Of a stretch of DNA of 64,000 bases, positions 12,201-23,482 are shown one piece after another (the first letter of the stretch is position 1; every line of letters starts with the position of its first letter). The stretch is taken from assembly GCF_021155775.2 (NCBI RefSeq), contig NC_060236.1, forward strand, positions 5,253,087 to 5,317,086, read 5' to 3'. The notes under the pieces are model-generated. The model ran no database searches. It saw only the letters and a list, made by a program, of their open reading frames with translations, and had not been told where the DNA came from. A program made the translations under genes and the position numbers. This stretch comes from Neodiprion pinetum (lineage: Eukaryota; Arthropoda; Insecta; Hymenoptera; Diprionidae).

Positions 12201-15200
12201 GCAATTGATTTTTCTTGCCGAATCTGTACTGTAACGATTACAAATTACAAAAGTAATCGAGACTTCGTTTCAATTGCTATATTTATGCGATTCCAAGCTT
12301 ATTTCAGTGTCTCTGATTGGAAAATGATTTTCGCCTTAGTTTTCTGATTTCTCGATTGATTTCGATTTGCATTACGTATTGAAATTTCTAATTCGTAATT
12401 CATTTGTCAATTTTTTTTTATTCAGCATCTTGGCGTACCTGCTTCAGAATTTTGCCGTGAGCAAAATGATGACTAAACTATTTTTTTTTTTGCCATTATT
12501 TTGCTTGGCCTAAAATTACAGCGTTCACAGTCAGTAATCGTTGAAACGGAATGAAATCGCAAGCGAAAAATCGAGATTTGTTTTTTAACGAAACCGTTCA
12601 ACGGGTCCACTTTGCAATTTATAAATTGTGCGGAAAACCGGTTTTGCGTAAATCTGAAATAAATTAATTTGCATTTGCGAAGTGAGCGTGACTTGAAATT
12701 TTTTTTCTTCGTTCCAGCTTGAAGGGACAACTGTGCAATACGCTGAGCAGTCGTTTATCCCTGCGAAACGGACCTTCCTTGACCGAATCCGACCGGAAGG
12801 CGGCTGAGGATCGACTCCAAAGATTGCGTCGCGACGCCGACAACAAACGGCTGGCCATAAAAAACCTCAAGTTGGCTTTAGAACGGCTCGATATTACCGA
12901 GTAAGTTTTATTGAATGTACTTGAAGCGAACTGAATCGTCTCGAAAGATTCGATATATAACAAGCCTGCGTGCGGAGTGGGGGTAGGAATGTGGAGATAT
13001 CAGAAATAGAATTACAAGAGTAGAAAGAGAAAATATAGAATTTTGATGGCTCTATATTTTACCTTGGTATATATTCTTTTTTACTCCGACGATTCTATTA
13101 TTTTGGCTTTCTATACTTTGACAAATTTACAAATTTTTACTTTCACTTTTCAGTACTCGTGAATCTAAAAAGAAAAATGCAATGTACCGATTGTTCTCAT
13201 AGATGAACTTTTTAATTCTCAAAGCACGTTCGGAATGTTGGTGCGAATATAAAATACTGCGTATTCTTAGTTTCAAGTTGAGGAAAAAACAACTCACGTG
13301 ACAATGTATTTCCGCATTATTGCCATTATTATCGATATCTCAATCAGTGTAACAATAGGTATGTTTATTCGGAAGTGATGCGAGACTTGTGCTTTAAAAA
13401 ATTAATCTTCTCCATAACTTTCAACTCCCATATGGTCTAGTGGCTAGGATACCTGGCTTTCACCCAGGAGGCTCGGGTTCGATTCCCGGTATGGGAAATT
13501 TTTTTGGCAAAATATTTTTCCTCAACATTTCAATAAACTTTTGTTCGATTATCGATATTAAACGAGAATACTTGTTTTGGAGATTGTTGAAAAAAACAAA
13601 AATGCGGAGTTATCTCCGTCCCATATTATATGTATACCTATATATATATATACCTTGTATAGATATAGACGCAGCAGTTCATTCGTATTTTATACAATAA
13701 AAACGTCGATTATTTGTCTCGGTCACAGCAACATAGACGTGCGAATACAGCAGGCAGAATTGGAGTACAGATTGGGAAGAGAAGAACTGGAACTGTTGAC
13801 CCTTCGGGAAGAGAGTCGAGCCCTTCAGGCGGCCTTAGAGCTTGCGGACACGCAAGAGAAGCAGAAAAATCACACGATATTCAGGTATAATATAATACGA
13901 TATACGTGAACCCTGATATTACAATATCTTGCATATTTTTACCAGGTCGAGAAATTTCTTGAGAAATAAAAACGACACCTCTTCCCTGTTTCAGCTGTAT
14001 TTCCGGATCCACGCAAGTCACCGTTCACGCCCTCGAAGTCAGCGCCGACCCTAAGAGTCCCAGATTTGGGGCCGGGCCCAGAGACGATGCACCGGGCCTC
14101 TACGTCGATTGGGCCGTTGAAGATTCGGGACTTTGCAAGGGCGACAGGTGAGCGTCGAAGGCCTGAGCAATCTAAGAAAAATGTGTACAAGTGTCATCCA
14201 ATAAATGTTCTACATGTTGCATCTACGATTCTCCAACAAATTTGTGCCATTTTGTTGGTTTTTATTTTTATTTCTCAAATTTATAATTTTTTCAATATTT
14301 GATCCGTAGAATATTTCATTATATCATTTTCTTCTTCTTTTATCCGCAAAAAAGTACAAAGTTTTGTCAGAGAAGCTGAAAAGTAGACATGTACAAAAGG
14401 ATTTCTCCGAATATTTTAGGTACCTTGACTCGCCGCTAGATGTCGCAAGTTCGCAGCGAGCGCGTAACTTTCTCGCAGGAGAAGCAATTAGTCAGTTCAG
14501 AGGCGAATTGAGACGTATTTGCGTGATATGGGGATTATTGACTCTTGATCCGGTTACTTGGAGACTTTTCGATGAATTACGAGTTTCCGCGAGTCCGATG
14601 AACGACGCGTGTTCGTTTCGAACCTCGCTTGTGCGACGAAGCATTCGAGGATCGGATCATGTCGTGGGCGTTATATACGAGCGGCGTTCTATCAACGCTT
14701 ATAACAATGCAGAATCCTGACAATCCGCAGGTTCCCAGGCAGTCGTTGTAGCGTAGCGTGGCCAGAAAACACCGGAAGTTCGCCATGTGCTCCCGCTAAT
14801 TGCGCCAGGCGAACCGGTCGCACGACCTCGTCCCCCAACGCTGTTACAATACAAGGAACCGCCTTGTTTTTAAGCATCGTGTTCGTAAGCACTGTAAGCA
14901 GACTTAACGTCGCGTGAAACGTAGTTTCATGAATTTGGCCACACGGATGTTAAATTTTTTAATTCACCAAGAGAGATACGGCGAAGTAAAGAAACAAAAT
15001 TTCACGTGACTTAAACACGGATTATAATCGTTTCGAACGAAATTAATTATGTGATTGGTTCAGAATCGGCTTCCCCGGTAAGTAGAAAATAATTTCGAAT
15101 TTAACGCAAGTCGTCGGATACAAGGAACATCTCATTAGTCATGTAACATTAACACCGTGGAGAGTTAACGATCCCCGTTTCCTGCCGCTACGCGCGGTGC

Positions 15201-17826
15201 GTAGTCGCAAATACGATTCTACTCGACGTTTGTAATTTTTTATTCTTTTATTCTCGGATTTTATCTTCTCGTCAAATCGGTCATATTTTTCGCAGAATAC
15301 TGGAGGTGAACGGCAAGTTGGTCGTAGGTGCCGGAAGGAGCGATCTTGCCAGACTTTTGGCTGTCGCACCGGATGCGGCGCAAGTCGTTGTTCTGCGGAA
15401 GGGCGAATCCCTCGCTGCTCTTCGCACCCTCAGATCCGACAACCTTCGGCTCACTCACAGAATCGGTTACCTCGAGGAACAGGTCAGGGACCTTTTGACT
15501 CCATCTCGACCTCCGGCACCCGCCGAACCTCCGCCCAGTCGCCGCGAACACGTGCAGGTATTCGTCGTTCTTGAGCTTCTTTCTAGGTCCCCGGAACTGG
15601 AGGGTCGATTCTCGAGGTCACCTTAGAATAAATATGCCCAAAAACATGAAAATGAGATGAAGAACAGGAGAGCTTATTCATTTAAAACGTTCTAGTTGTA
15701 AAAGGTTCTCTCAAATTCGCGTTCACCACCATCGACGCAAAGTAACACGAACAAATTGTTTGAGATTTTTCATACCGTTTTTTCTTATTTTTAAAGGGGT
15801 AATACTACCGTACGTTCAATAAATCAAGGGTCATTTTCTAGGATTTATTTACGAAAAATGAATTGATTTTCAATTCTGTTTTTCATACATGTTTAATACA
15901 AGTCTTGAAGTACAAGAAAAAGTTTTTTTTTCATTATTTTAAAACAAAATGGCGAACAGACTAATGAAAGGAAACTTCTTTTTCCACGGGCAAATACTTG
16001 CACGTCGCAATTTTCAATTTAGAACAAAAAACGAAAGTTTTTAAAAGAAGACACTAAAATCTAGTGAAGTGCGAACGATTTTTCAGTAATATTAATTTTT
16101 ACAAAAGTCGCAACAATTTGAAGGATAAAGTGAAATTTTTTTAGTCAAAGTTTCTCCTTCCAACTGCCGCCATTTTTGTATAAATCAGTATTTTTGAAAA
16201 ATCCTACGTACTTCACTAGACTTTGGCATCTCCTGTTAGAATCCTTTTCATTTTCTGTTCTGGATTGAAAATTGCAACCAGCAGGTGGTCTATAGTGAAA
16301 AAAAAATTCAATACTCAGATTAACACGTAAGGAAAACAAAATTAAAAAATGTCAATTCATTTTTCTCAAATAAATTGTAGAAAATGAACCTTTATTTAAC
16401 CCCATAACGTTTGAATCAGACGATTTCGTAAGACCCATTTGCTCTGCGCAGGTTTTTCAAAAGGGACCCCAAGTCACGGCTCTGGTTGGAAACCTGCCGG
16501 GTCTGGGGGCGAAAAGTCCGGCCGAATTGAGGCAGAGCCTGCCCACTGTCAGAACGAGACACGGGGATCATCCTCGTCGGATGAACGAAACGCGGCTCTC
16601 GAAGGAGTCGGACTTCGGATCCGACGGAGCTACGAGCCACGGTCACAAGGCGAAAACCAGGCAGAGACCCCAGGGTTATCAGTTGGCCAGATCGACGGCT
16701 AGCCTTGACTGCAAGCAGTCGCATTCCGGGATACAGCGGAGACCGCTTCGCGCGGAATCCGCCATGGAACAAGTTCACAAAAGCAGGAGAAACGCCCCTT
16801 CCTTACAGTCTCTCGAATTCGACTCGGAGCCAACGTACTACCGAATACAGGTAATAAAAATTCGACGAGGTGACGAACGATGCTAGTTTCATCTTTACTT
16901 TGAGCTTTGAAGTTTGAAAAATGGTCTACAATTTTTGAAACGTCGATACTACGAAAAGTTGGAATTCTAATATCGTCGTTTTCTTCGCTATTTTGTCGAA
17001 TTTGAGAAAGTCTTCTTTATTTAATTTATATATAACTGAAAGAGAGAGAGAGAGAGACTAATTTCAACCTGAACCGTTCTAGTTCCAGAGAAAATTACGT
17101 ACACCAGAATAGAACGTGTGTTAAAATCTTGTGAAAATCGTACGAAGAATGGTGTCGAAGTTTATACCGTGTGAAGTGTTGAAAGCTTTGTAACGAGTAT
17201 ATAATAACACAAGTGTGGTAAAACAATGCTGGGCCATTCTTCAAATCTCAGAGATCAAAATCAGTATGAAACCAGTATCTTTCATCCCTGTAATCACTGT
17301 TTATTTGCGACCCTTCTGTTATCATGATAGATAGAAGTTCGACAGATCATGGATCAGATTTGAAAGGGTGAAAATATTTGAAATTTTTTTTTCTTTTTTT
17401 TTACGCTTCCAGGATTCCCAATCCAGGGCATCCGAGCAGTCGGACGGATCCGTGATGTGTTCAGGATCCCACGAAAGCCGGACGCGTCCAACGCCACCAA
17501 AGAAGCCTCTACGTTTGTCGTTGCACAGAGCAGCTAGTCTCCAATCGGTTGAAAGTGCACCGCCAACGCCTCAGCACGAAATAAGTCGAAAACCGGTGAA
17601 GAGGAATTACCGGGGCGATCCTCCGACGGGCTTGGACAGAACGGAAGTTTACTCGGAGCGCGGAAACGAGCCGCTTCAGCCCATCCATCCAGTTGCTGGT
17701 AATCAAGCTCCGCAACCACCTCCGAGAACTCCGTCCAGAGCAGAATCCTGCCAAAGCGCTTTAAGGTGGCCTTCTCCGAGGCCGAGACCCCAGCTCGCCT
17801 CTGTTCCGATGGAGAAATGGTGCTGA
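3291..17826 (+). CDS. Coiled-coil/PDZ-domain protein, 5'-partial, at least 8 coding exons
   Basis: Exons read: 3291-3374, 11896-12059, 12718-12900, 13729-13884, 13995-14147, 15296-15557, 16452-16850, 17413-17826 (TGA). All junctions are AG/GT and keep one frame, giving at least 604 residues. The first exon opens after a good acceptor (cacttgcag) in an open frame, so the true start is upstream; ATGs at 3345 and 11896 are alternative in-frame starts. Order: Gln-rich start; basic segment; coiled coils at about residues 65-190 (ENIIQNLKGQL, RLGREELELL); one PDZ domain at about 197-285, recognised by GLCKGDRILEVNGK and LARLL; a second coiled coil (SDNLRLTHRIGYLEEQVRDLL region); then a long Ser/Pro/Arg-rich tail ending MEKWC. 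No enzyme motif is seen. Known of such proteins: cytoplasmic scaffolds that bind C-terminal peptides. The particular role here is not recognised; it may correspond to an uncharacterised insect PDZ protein. Poly-A signals follow at 18043 and 18076. Confidence 0.85.
5681..5757. repeat. Solo arm of the fold-back repeat family
   Basis: The segment GAAGTTGCGAATTTG...GAAGTAAAGAGATCAAAATTTGAG follows the same order of blocks as both arms of the element at 36735-37336. Confidence 0.5.
7073..7099. repeat. 9-bp tandem repeat, three copies
   Basis: Three head-to-tail copies of CAAAGTACA lie in the PDZ-gene intron, followed by a diverged fourth (caCGAAGCAC). This is a simple minisatellite with no functional signal visible. 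Confidence 0.8.
8733..8896. repeat. Dispersed repeat copy (matches 36921-37085)
   Basis: Both copies start with AACATCGAAATTC and run through AATTTCTGGCT and TCACCACT to TTACACCCACTC, in the same order and spacing over about 165 bp, with many substitutions. It lies in the large PDZ-gene intron. Confidence 0.7.
12060..12717 (+). other. PDZ-gene intron (12060-12717)
   Basis: AT-rich, from gtaaat to ttccag (the donor G is base 12060). Apart from homopolymers I see nothing in it. Confidence 0.6.
13426..13497 (+). tRNA. tRNA-Glu (anticodon TTC)
   Basis: This is a 72-nt cloverleaf inside the 12901-13728 intron of the PDZ gene, on the same strand. The acceptor arms TCCCATA and TATGGGA pair perfectly, with discriminator A. 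The A box is TGGTCTAGTGGCTAGGAT and the B box GGTTCGATTCC. The anticodon stem CCTGG/CCAGG encloses loop CTTTCAC, giving TTC. A T7 run immediately 3' serves as the RNA polymerase III terminator. No intron is present in the tRNA. Confidence 0.97.
14148..15295 (+). other. PDZ-gene intron splitting the PDZ domain
   Basis: It runs from gtgagc to cgcag and interrupts the PDZ coding region just before ILEVNGK. A less AT-rich open segment at about 14364-14720 has no ATG at its start and no recognisable protein, so it is left uncalled. It may be an old repeat or a regulatory segment. Confidence 0.55.
15558..16451 (+). other. PDZ-gene intron (15558-16451)
   Basis: AT-rich intron from gtattc to gcgcag. 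Nothing else is seen in it. Confidence 0.6.
16851..17412 (+). other. Last PDZ-gene intron
   Basis: It runs from gtaata to ttccag, with a (GA)n tract at about 17041-17056. No other feature is seen. Confidence 0.6.
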
Positions 17827-18042
17827 TGACGGGATGCATGGACGCAAGATTTATCTGTGGATTTTAGGGCGGCGTATTCAGGCAGGCGGCTGGAACAGTG
17901 GGTGAAATTTGGAAATTTGTACCTGGATCGGTGTTTGTTTTGTTTAAAAAGTATTGCGTGGATCGAGATTTATTTACGAATTTTTTTTTTTTTTTTAAAG
18001 AGTAAAACATGTACATCCAGCTAAATGCTTAAAGTTATTGGT

Positions 18043-18081
18043 AATAAAAATAATTCCTGACGAGTGATTCCGATAAATAAA
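18043..18081 (+). terminator. Poly-A signals of the PDZ gene
   Basis: AATAAA hexamers at 18043-18048 and 18076-18081 lie about 220-250 bases after the stop codon, in an AT-rich context typical of insect 3' ends. The cleavage site is inferred, not seen. Confidence 0.5.
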
Positions 18082-19273
18082 ATATGTGTAAATGAATCTC
18101 GATTTAAGTACATACTTTCGAGTTATAGAAACCCTAATTGCATCGAGTAATTGGTTGTCGATATGTAAATTACCAAAATTCATCCACGGTCTCGGCGTTC
18201 TAAACAGAAATTATGGGCAGCTGGCTCGTCTACGATTTATGTTTGTTGTTAACAGGCGTGTCTCTCCAAGGTACCAAGTTTCTTTATGAATTTCCTCGAA
18301 CAATCTGCACTATCAGTTTTACCAATATTGTCGGTCTTGCCAGTAGCTTTAAAAGCTAAAGACTGAACGTTTTAAATCTATCAGAAATAAGTAGTTACGA
18401 ATGTCATACCTATGCGTGTAATACATAATTATATATGCTAACAGTATTCGACAGTGTATTTTTCCAGGCTTAAAGCCTTGAGTTTAGTATATTAAATTAA
18501 CAATGGAGAAAAGTAGTAATTGCACTTGATAGATATGATTGTTGATGTAAAAAGTGATAAGTATGATAATTACTCGTAATGAAATAGCCTGAAAGGACGA
18601 TTAATACTGCAATAGGTATTAAGAATATTTGAATTAGTACGTCAGTTTGTACAAAATAAAATAATTACTCAGTTCACGTTAGATGTATAGTATACAAGTA
18701 CCTATAACGGATCGTGTAACTGTCTAAACAATTGCAGTTACGCGTTAGAAAAGTCAGAAAGCGGCCAACAACCGCTATAAATAATGAACGATTTTTTTTT
18801 TTTCACTAACGAAATGTTTTACGTAGCACTTCGAGCAAAATTATAGAAATTCACAAGTCTGCCAGGCATTAATACTCACAAATTTACCGTCCTCGCGAAT
18901 TTACGGAACGTCTCGTAGTATTTTTCGTAGAATAATTGAAATCAGGATTGATAAATCCTTGCAGAAGCTGCTGCGTTTAACGCTTACACAAATTGAGACG
19001 TGAGTTTAACGAAGCGATATTAGACTTGAAAAAATTTTCGGATGAATCCATGTGAAAATGTTTTCAATGTACCGCATCCAATATTTACGTATTCTTACTT
19101 TGATCATTTTGTGATTTCGTTTATACGAGTTGTAGAAAGTAAAAAAAAAAAAAAAAACAGCGAAACTGGTTATTCTTTTCTGTACAAATATTTACCCGCA
19201 AGAAAAATTATTCTTAGCACGGTTAAGATACGATCATAATTAAATTGAAATTGATTAAAAATATATAAATTAT

Positions 19274-19279
19274 TTTATT
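19274..19279 (-). terminator. RFC2 poly-A signal
   Basis: AATAAA on the minus strand, about 65 bases past the RFC2 stop codon and followed by AT-rich DNA. Confidence 0.55.
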
Positions 19280-19342
19280 GATTCATAGTTGAACGTTATT
19301 ATAGCTAGTGTATATTAACTCAGGGTATGTTTCATCTTCGTG

Positions 19343-20893
19343 TTACTTTTTAAGAGCTATTCGGCACAGACGGGCCAAAAGACTCTGCATTTGAAGTAGA
19401 CTGTTCATTCCATTAACGATGCCTAAATGCGTCAAACCGATTTCCTGAAAGAAATAAAATCACGTGAGTCAATATAAATGAAAATGTGAAATGTCGACGA
19501 AACCAACCTTGATGAAATCAAGCTTCATTTTCTCATCTATATCGAGATTTTTGCAGACTCTGAATATGTTTCCAATAATATCCTCAGCAGAGTATCCCAT
19601 CCTCCATAAATGCGACATTATCTGCGATCGAAACATTTTCATAGTCACCAGAAATGAAAAATTATAAGAAACATCTGAATCTATAATGAAAACTCACCCC
19701 AAACGATTTATCAATGTTTCCCTTCGAGCATAATTCAAGCATTTCTTTAACGTGAAGGGGATGCGGTTCGTCGCAAACCTTGAACACGTTTTCTCCGTTC
19801 ACATGTCCGAATCCATTGTGAGTCGACTGCAAATTGTTCAATGCTTGTCTCATGTCTCCTTGGGCAGTGAACACAATTGCTTCCAATCCATCGTCGGTAT
19901 AAGACGCCTTGAAGGAAGAAGACACATCACAACCCATTTATAAAATAGTTAGATAAGTGGAAAAAGTTCAAGAACCCTGAACGTTTCTCCTCACATTCTC
20001 CTTTTCGCAGACTTGAATGATTTTGGCCAAGACTTGGGCATCGGACAGTTTTCCATACCGCAACATAGCGCATCGCGACTGTATGGGTTCGATGATTTTC
20101 TCGCTGTTGTTACAAGCGAGCGCGAACCTGGTGGTGTTGCTGTAGATCTCCATGGTTCGGCGTAGGGCTTGTTGAGCACCGTCGGTCATGCTGTCCGCTT
20201 CGTCGAGTATGATTATCTTGTGCCTGCCTTGAGGAAGGGTGACCTATGCCGGCGATTAAAGAATACCTAGCATTTCCGGTTGTAAAGTTAACGGTACATT
20301 AACGAACAGTCGGTCTTTCCGCAGGGTACCTTTTGCTGGGCAAACATCTTGATCTTGTTTCGCACGACGTCGATTCCTCTGTCGTTAGACGCGTTGAGCT
20401 CAAGAACAGCATCCTTGAAAGCTGGTCCAAGAAGAACCCGGGCTAAACAGAGGATGGTCGTCGTCTTTCCCACTCCAGGCGGCCCGGCGATGATTATATT
20501 CGGCGCATTACCGTTCTGGGCAAAAACAGACAACCGTGCAACAGTGTCCTCGTTGCCCACTATGTCTGAAAACACTTGGGGACGATACTTTTCCACCCTG
20601 GGAATAAAAGTGATGAAAATGATCAGTTATTCGACCAGTTATTTTGAGATAAAAAATCACATGCTGTCAGAGACGTGGTGGAAAGAAACGTCGACAGGAC
20701 GGCTGAAAACCAACCTAACCTAACCTAACCTAACCTAACCTAACTTTAGTTAAAGTTGTTTTGTAACTTTACTGATGACTTACCATGGCAAATGCGCGGC
20801 TCTGTAACTCGACTTACTCTTCTGATTTATGCCGCTGGTTGACGGCACGACCTCAACGTCCATCGGCTCGCCGTTTTCGTCGGTTCCAGCCAT
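19343..20893 (-). CDS. RFC2: Replication factor C subunit 2 (clamp-loader ATPase)
   Basis: Exons in transcript order: 20893-20784, 20597-20330, 20243-19995, 19907-19698, 19621-19508, 19444-19343. They join in frame to 350 residues, against about 354 in human RFC2 (called RfC4 in Drosophila). Visible motifs: VEKYRP at 38-43, Walker A GPPGVGKT at 75-82, Walker B IIILDEAD at 136-143, sensor-1 LACNNSEKI at 168-176, the arginine-finger SRC motif at 182-184, then YTDDGLEAIVFTAQGDMRQALNN. Family role: one of the small subunits of the RFC pentamer that opens PCNA and loads it onto primer-template DNA, and of alternative clamp loaders; it acts in the nucleus. The start ATG is followed by a 37-residue poorly conserved leader, as in other animals. 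Its 5' end faces the small gene at 21275, 381 bp away, which suggests a shared bidirectional promoter. Confidence 0.96.
20712..20744. repeat. Interstitial (CCTAA)n telomere-type repeat
   Basis: Six uninterrupted copies of CCTAA, the complement of the arthropod telomere unit TTAGG, lie inside the first intron of RFC2 (20598-20783). Confidence 0.9.
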
Positions 20894-21274
20894 GTCTAGT
20901 GTTCGGTAGTCGTTTGTTTACCACGCAGCACAAACCGTAAAAAGCGCGGGACGAGAAATTTGAAAAACCACCGAGAGGTGGCGGCACATCTTGGACGGCG
21001 CGGAATTCAAAATAAAAAGTGTTTTATTTCGGATCTTTTGATCGTACGCAATATTCTGTCACTGAATTTGTGTACGAATTTGAACGTCACATCTAACCTG
21101 TCAAACACATCCGCGATAATCGGCAAAAATCGATTAATTAGGATCAGTTTACCCAAAATTTTAAAAGAATTTTTATTAACAATTGAATCAATCAAAATTC
21201 ATCCTACGATGTGATTGACATGAAAATAAAATTCGACATAAAATAACCATCATCAAAATGTATAGTGTACTATT
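20894..21274. promoter_or_regulatory. Putative bidirectional promoter RFC2 / 117-aa gene
   Basis: The 381 bp between the two divergent start codons hold a GC-richer block beside the RFC2 start (about 20925-21005, with gaggtggcggcacatcttgg) and then AT-rich DNA. No TATA box stands out, as expected for housekeeping replication genes. The promoter call is inferred from gene arrangement only. Confidence 0.45.
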
Positions 21275-22749
21275 ATGTGGAGATCATCAAAGAAACTAAT
21301 AGTTGATTGTCTTCAGTTCATATTCAGATGTGGTAGGCGTAACTTTGGCGTTGACGATTTGGAAGATATTCCCGAGTACGATCCGCACGACGTACCTGGT
21401 AACGTTTTACTTTCATTCTCATCTACGTGAAACGAACTGAAAATCTGAATCGCAAATTCTATTCTAAGGTGAAGTTTTTCAAACATATTTAAATAGTTAT
21501 GATAGCAAATTTTCGTCATGTATTTATTTTTGAAAATTTAATTTAATCCTCGTTTCTCTACTTCTCCGATGTTGTTTTTAATAATCTTCCTTAAAGTACT
21601 TTAACTGAAATAATTTTACACTTTTACTCGATTATCTGTCAAATTCTTACCTTTTTCATCTCTTGCTTAAATCACTCTAGATTTCTAAACCTGCTTATTC
21701 TTTATTGCTCTGGGAAAACTGCAATAATTGTTGATTTCCAGGACGCTACAGATATGAACACCACTTTAAAGCCACACAAATTTTAATAAGCAGATGCGGT
21801 TTTACTCCAGCACTTCCACAATCAAATCCGATTAAAAAAATAACTAAATTAATCAACAACCACAAATACGCACTTTGACACGCTCTTGATTCACTGCACT
21901 GTTTACTTCGTAAAATGGACCGAGTTCGGTGTCCGTGATGTTGCTCCGAGAACGGTCCGATAAGCACAAAGCGATCGTGAAACTCGGAACGCCGATTTAC
22001 GATTTTACCACGATTTGCGCATGCGCGAAAATCCAAAGTATTCTTCAATACCTGATTCAAGCGTGCCAAAGTAGCGTTGAGATTACCGCACGTTCGTAAC
22101 AACAAGTTAAGCTGAGTATTTGTACACAGCTTTCGCAACATGAACGCGAAATATATTACAATAGCTGCAAATATATTTATCTAAATGCTGGAATACACAT
22201 TCCCGAAGAATGTATGTTTCTTTTTTTAATCTTAAATTCATTCCAGCGTCACCTATTTTATTGAAATAAAATTCTACTGAAATTACCAACTTTATATAAA
22301 TAAATAAATTTTCATTGTTTCCAATTGAACATTCTCTCGATTATAACCTTGCACTGTCTCAATTTACGCAAAATTTTATACAGACATTTCGAAGATACGT
22401 GTTTGAAGAAATTTGCACCGAGAATTTTTTGCTTTTAGCAGCTCGGTGTCAATATTGATTAGTTTATTTAAAACTGTTCAATATATTCTTTCGAATGGTT
22501 GTTTTTTTGTTTTTTACAGTACATTTCCAGCCGCATACATTCGGCGCATCGATTGTACCGAGGCAGGATGACTTGCAGCACAGACCGGACACACCGGGTT
22601 TCAGACGTCAATCGCCACCCGAAATAGTAGCGAAGGTACGACTCGCTCTGGAGGAAATGGAGGAGAAAAAACCGTCGGAAAAATCCCATGGCGACCATCG
22701 ACTGTCCTTTGATTCCGAAGTACAATCGAAATCGACGGATAATACTTGA
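21275..22749 (+). CDS. Small acidic protein of unknown function (117 aa, two exons)
   Basis: Exon 1 is 21275-21398 and exon 2 is 22520-22749. The donor G|GTAACG and acceptor TTTTTTACAG leave a split GTA codon (Val42) that keeps the frame. The protein begins MWRSSKKLIVDCLQFIFRCG, whose middle is mildly hydrophobic, then has an acidic Asp/Glu/Pro segment (DDLEDIPEYDPHDVPVHFQP, 27-46), a Pro/Arg middle and a Glu/Lys-rich helix-like C-terminal part (VAKVRLALEEMEEKK). I recognise no domain. Coding status rests on the phase-matched splice pair and the coherent composition. An acceptor-like CTTCAG at 21311-21316 inside exon 1 means the first exon could instead start there, with an upstream start elsewhere. 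An AATAAA follows at 23006. It is head-to-head with RFC2. Confidence 0.65.
21399..22519 (+). other. Intron of the 117-aa gene
   Basis: AT-rich intron from gtaacg to tttacag. Open frames on the minus strand within it have no recognisable content. Confidence 0.55.
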
Positions 22750-23482
22750 AAAAGAGCGATGCCCGCCTAGATTCAACTACTATTTTGGTTGTTCGTCAGC
22801 GACCGAAACTGTCTGCACATTGACGATGAATCCGGAGGTTTTTTTAAATGCCAGAAATATTTTTTCGCGGAGATACAATGTGTTGAATATCGTGGATCAC
22901 ATAATGTATTATTACAACAGACGGATCGCTGTATCGTGATTCGTCGTTTGTACGGAACTAATTATACTTCTGACTAACATCGTTTTCACTTGAACGTTGC
23001 GAAGAAATAAATCGTCCGTATATCCACAGTCAGAATATTTGAAGTAGATTTTTAAATCTTGTCGTTCGTATCGCTACTCAAGTTTAAATTTGAACGGAAT
23101 CACGCTCGGCTCATTATTATAATTATTGAGATGCTGGTGGCGCCATCTTGCGGATTGCCAATAAACTAGGATGTGTCCGTAGTGCGAGTTGCAGACAGTA
23201 AGGCGAACTACCGCATCGATTTTTCTCATCTTACAACACATTTTCAGCCTTAGAATTTAATCACTGTGTAAAACTTGGTATATTTTCGTAAATAAGATCA
23301 ACGAAGACGGAAAATGGCAAATTCGATTGAAACTCATGTATAACGTGAAAGCGGTTAGTTCGACGGATGTTTATTGCTGAGAAAACTGATTGCGAGTGCC
23401 AGGCTAAATGGTAAATTGCGCCTGTAACGCAGCATAATATGTATATAAATTGTGTTTCACACACTTTTGTAGGACTGATTAT
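22750..23482. other. Convergent intergenic region, 3' UTRs
   Basis: It lies between the 117-aa gene (plus) and the minus-strand SOD. It carries AATAAA at 23006-23011 for the plus gene and AATAAA on minus at 23370-23375 for the SOD gene. A YY1-like core, AAGATGGCG on the minus strand, sits at 23141-23149. No coding sequence is seen. Confidence 0.55.
23370..23375 (-). terminator. Poly-A signal of the minus-strand SOD gene
   Basis: AATAAA on minus, about 110 bases past the stop codon at 23483. Confidence 0.5.

Larger units (their letters stand above)
17827..19342. other. Intergenic 3' region between PDZ gene and RFC2
   Basis: The two genes converge here. The stretch is AT-rich and holds the PDZ 3' UTR signals, the RFC2 poly-A signal on minus at 19274, and no coding sequence that I can support. 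Confidence 0.6.

Noticed and set aside
14364..14720. 118-codon plus-strand frame in a PDZ-gene intron
   Set aside because: No ATG at its start, no splice sites that would join it to the flanking PDZ exons in phase, and the PDZ fold reads correctly without it.
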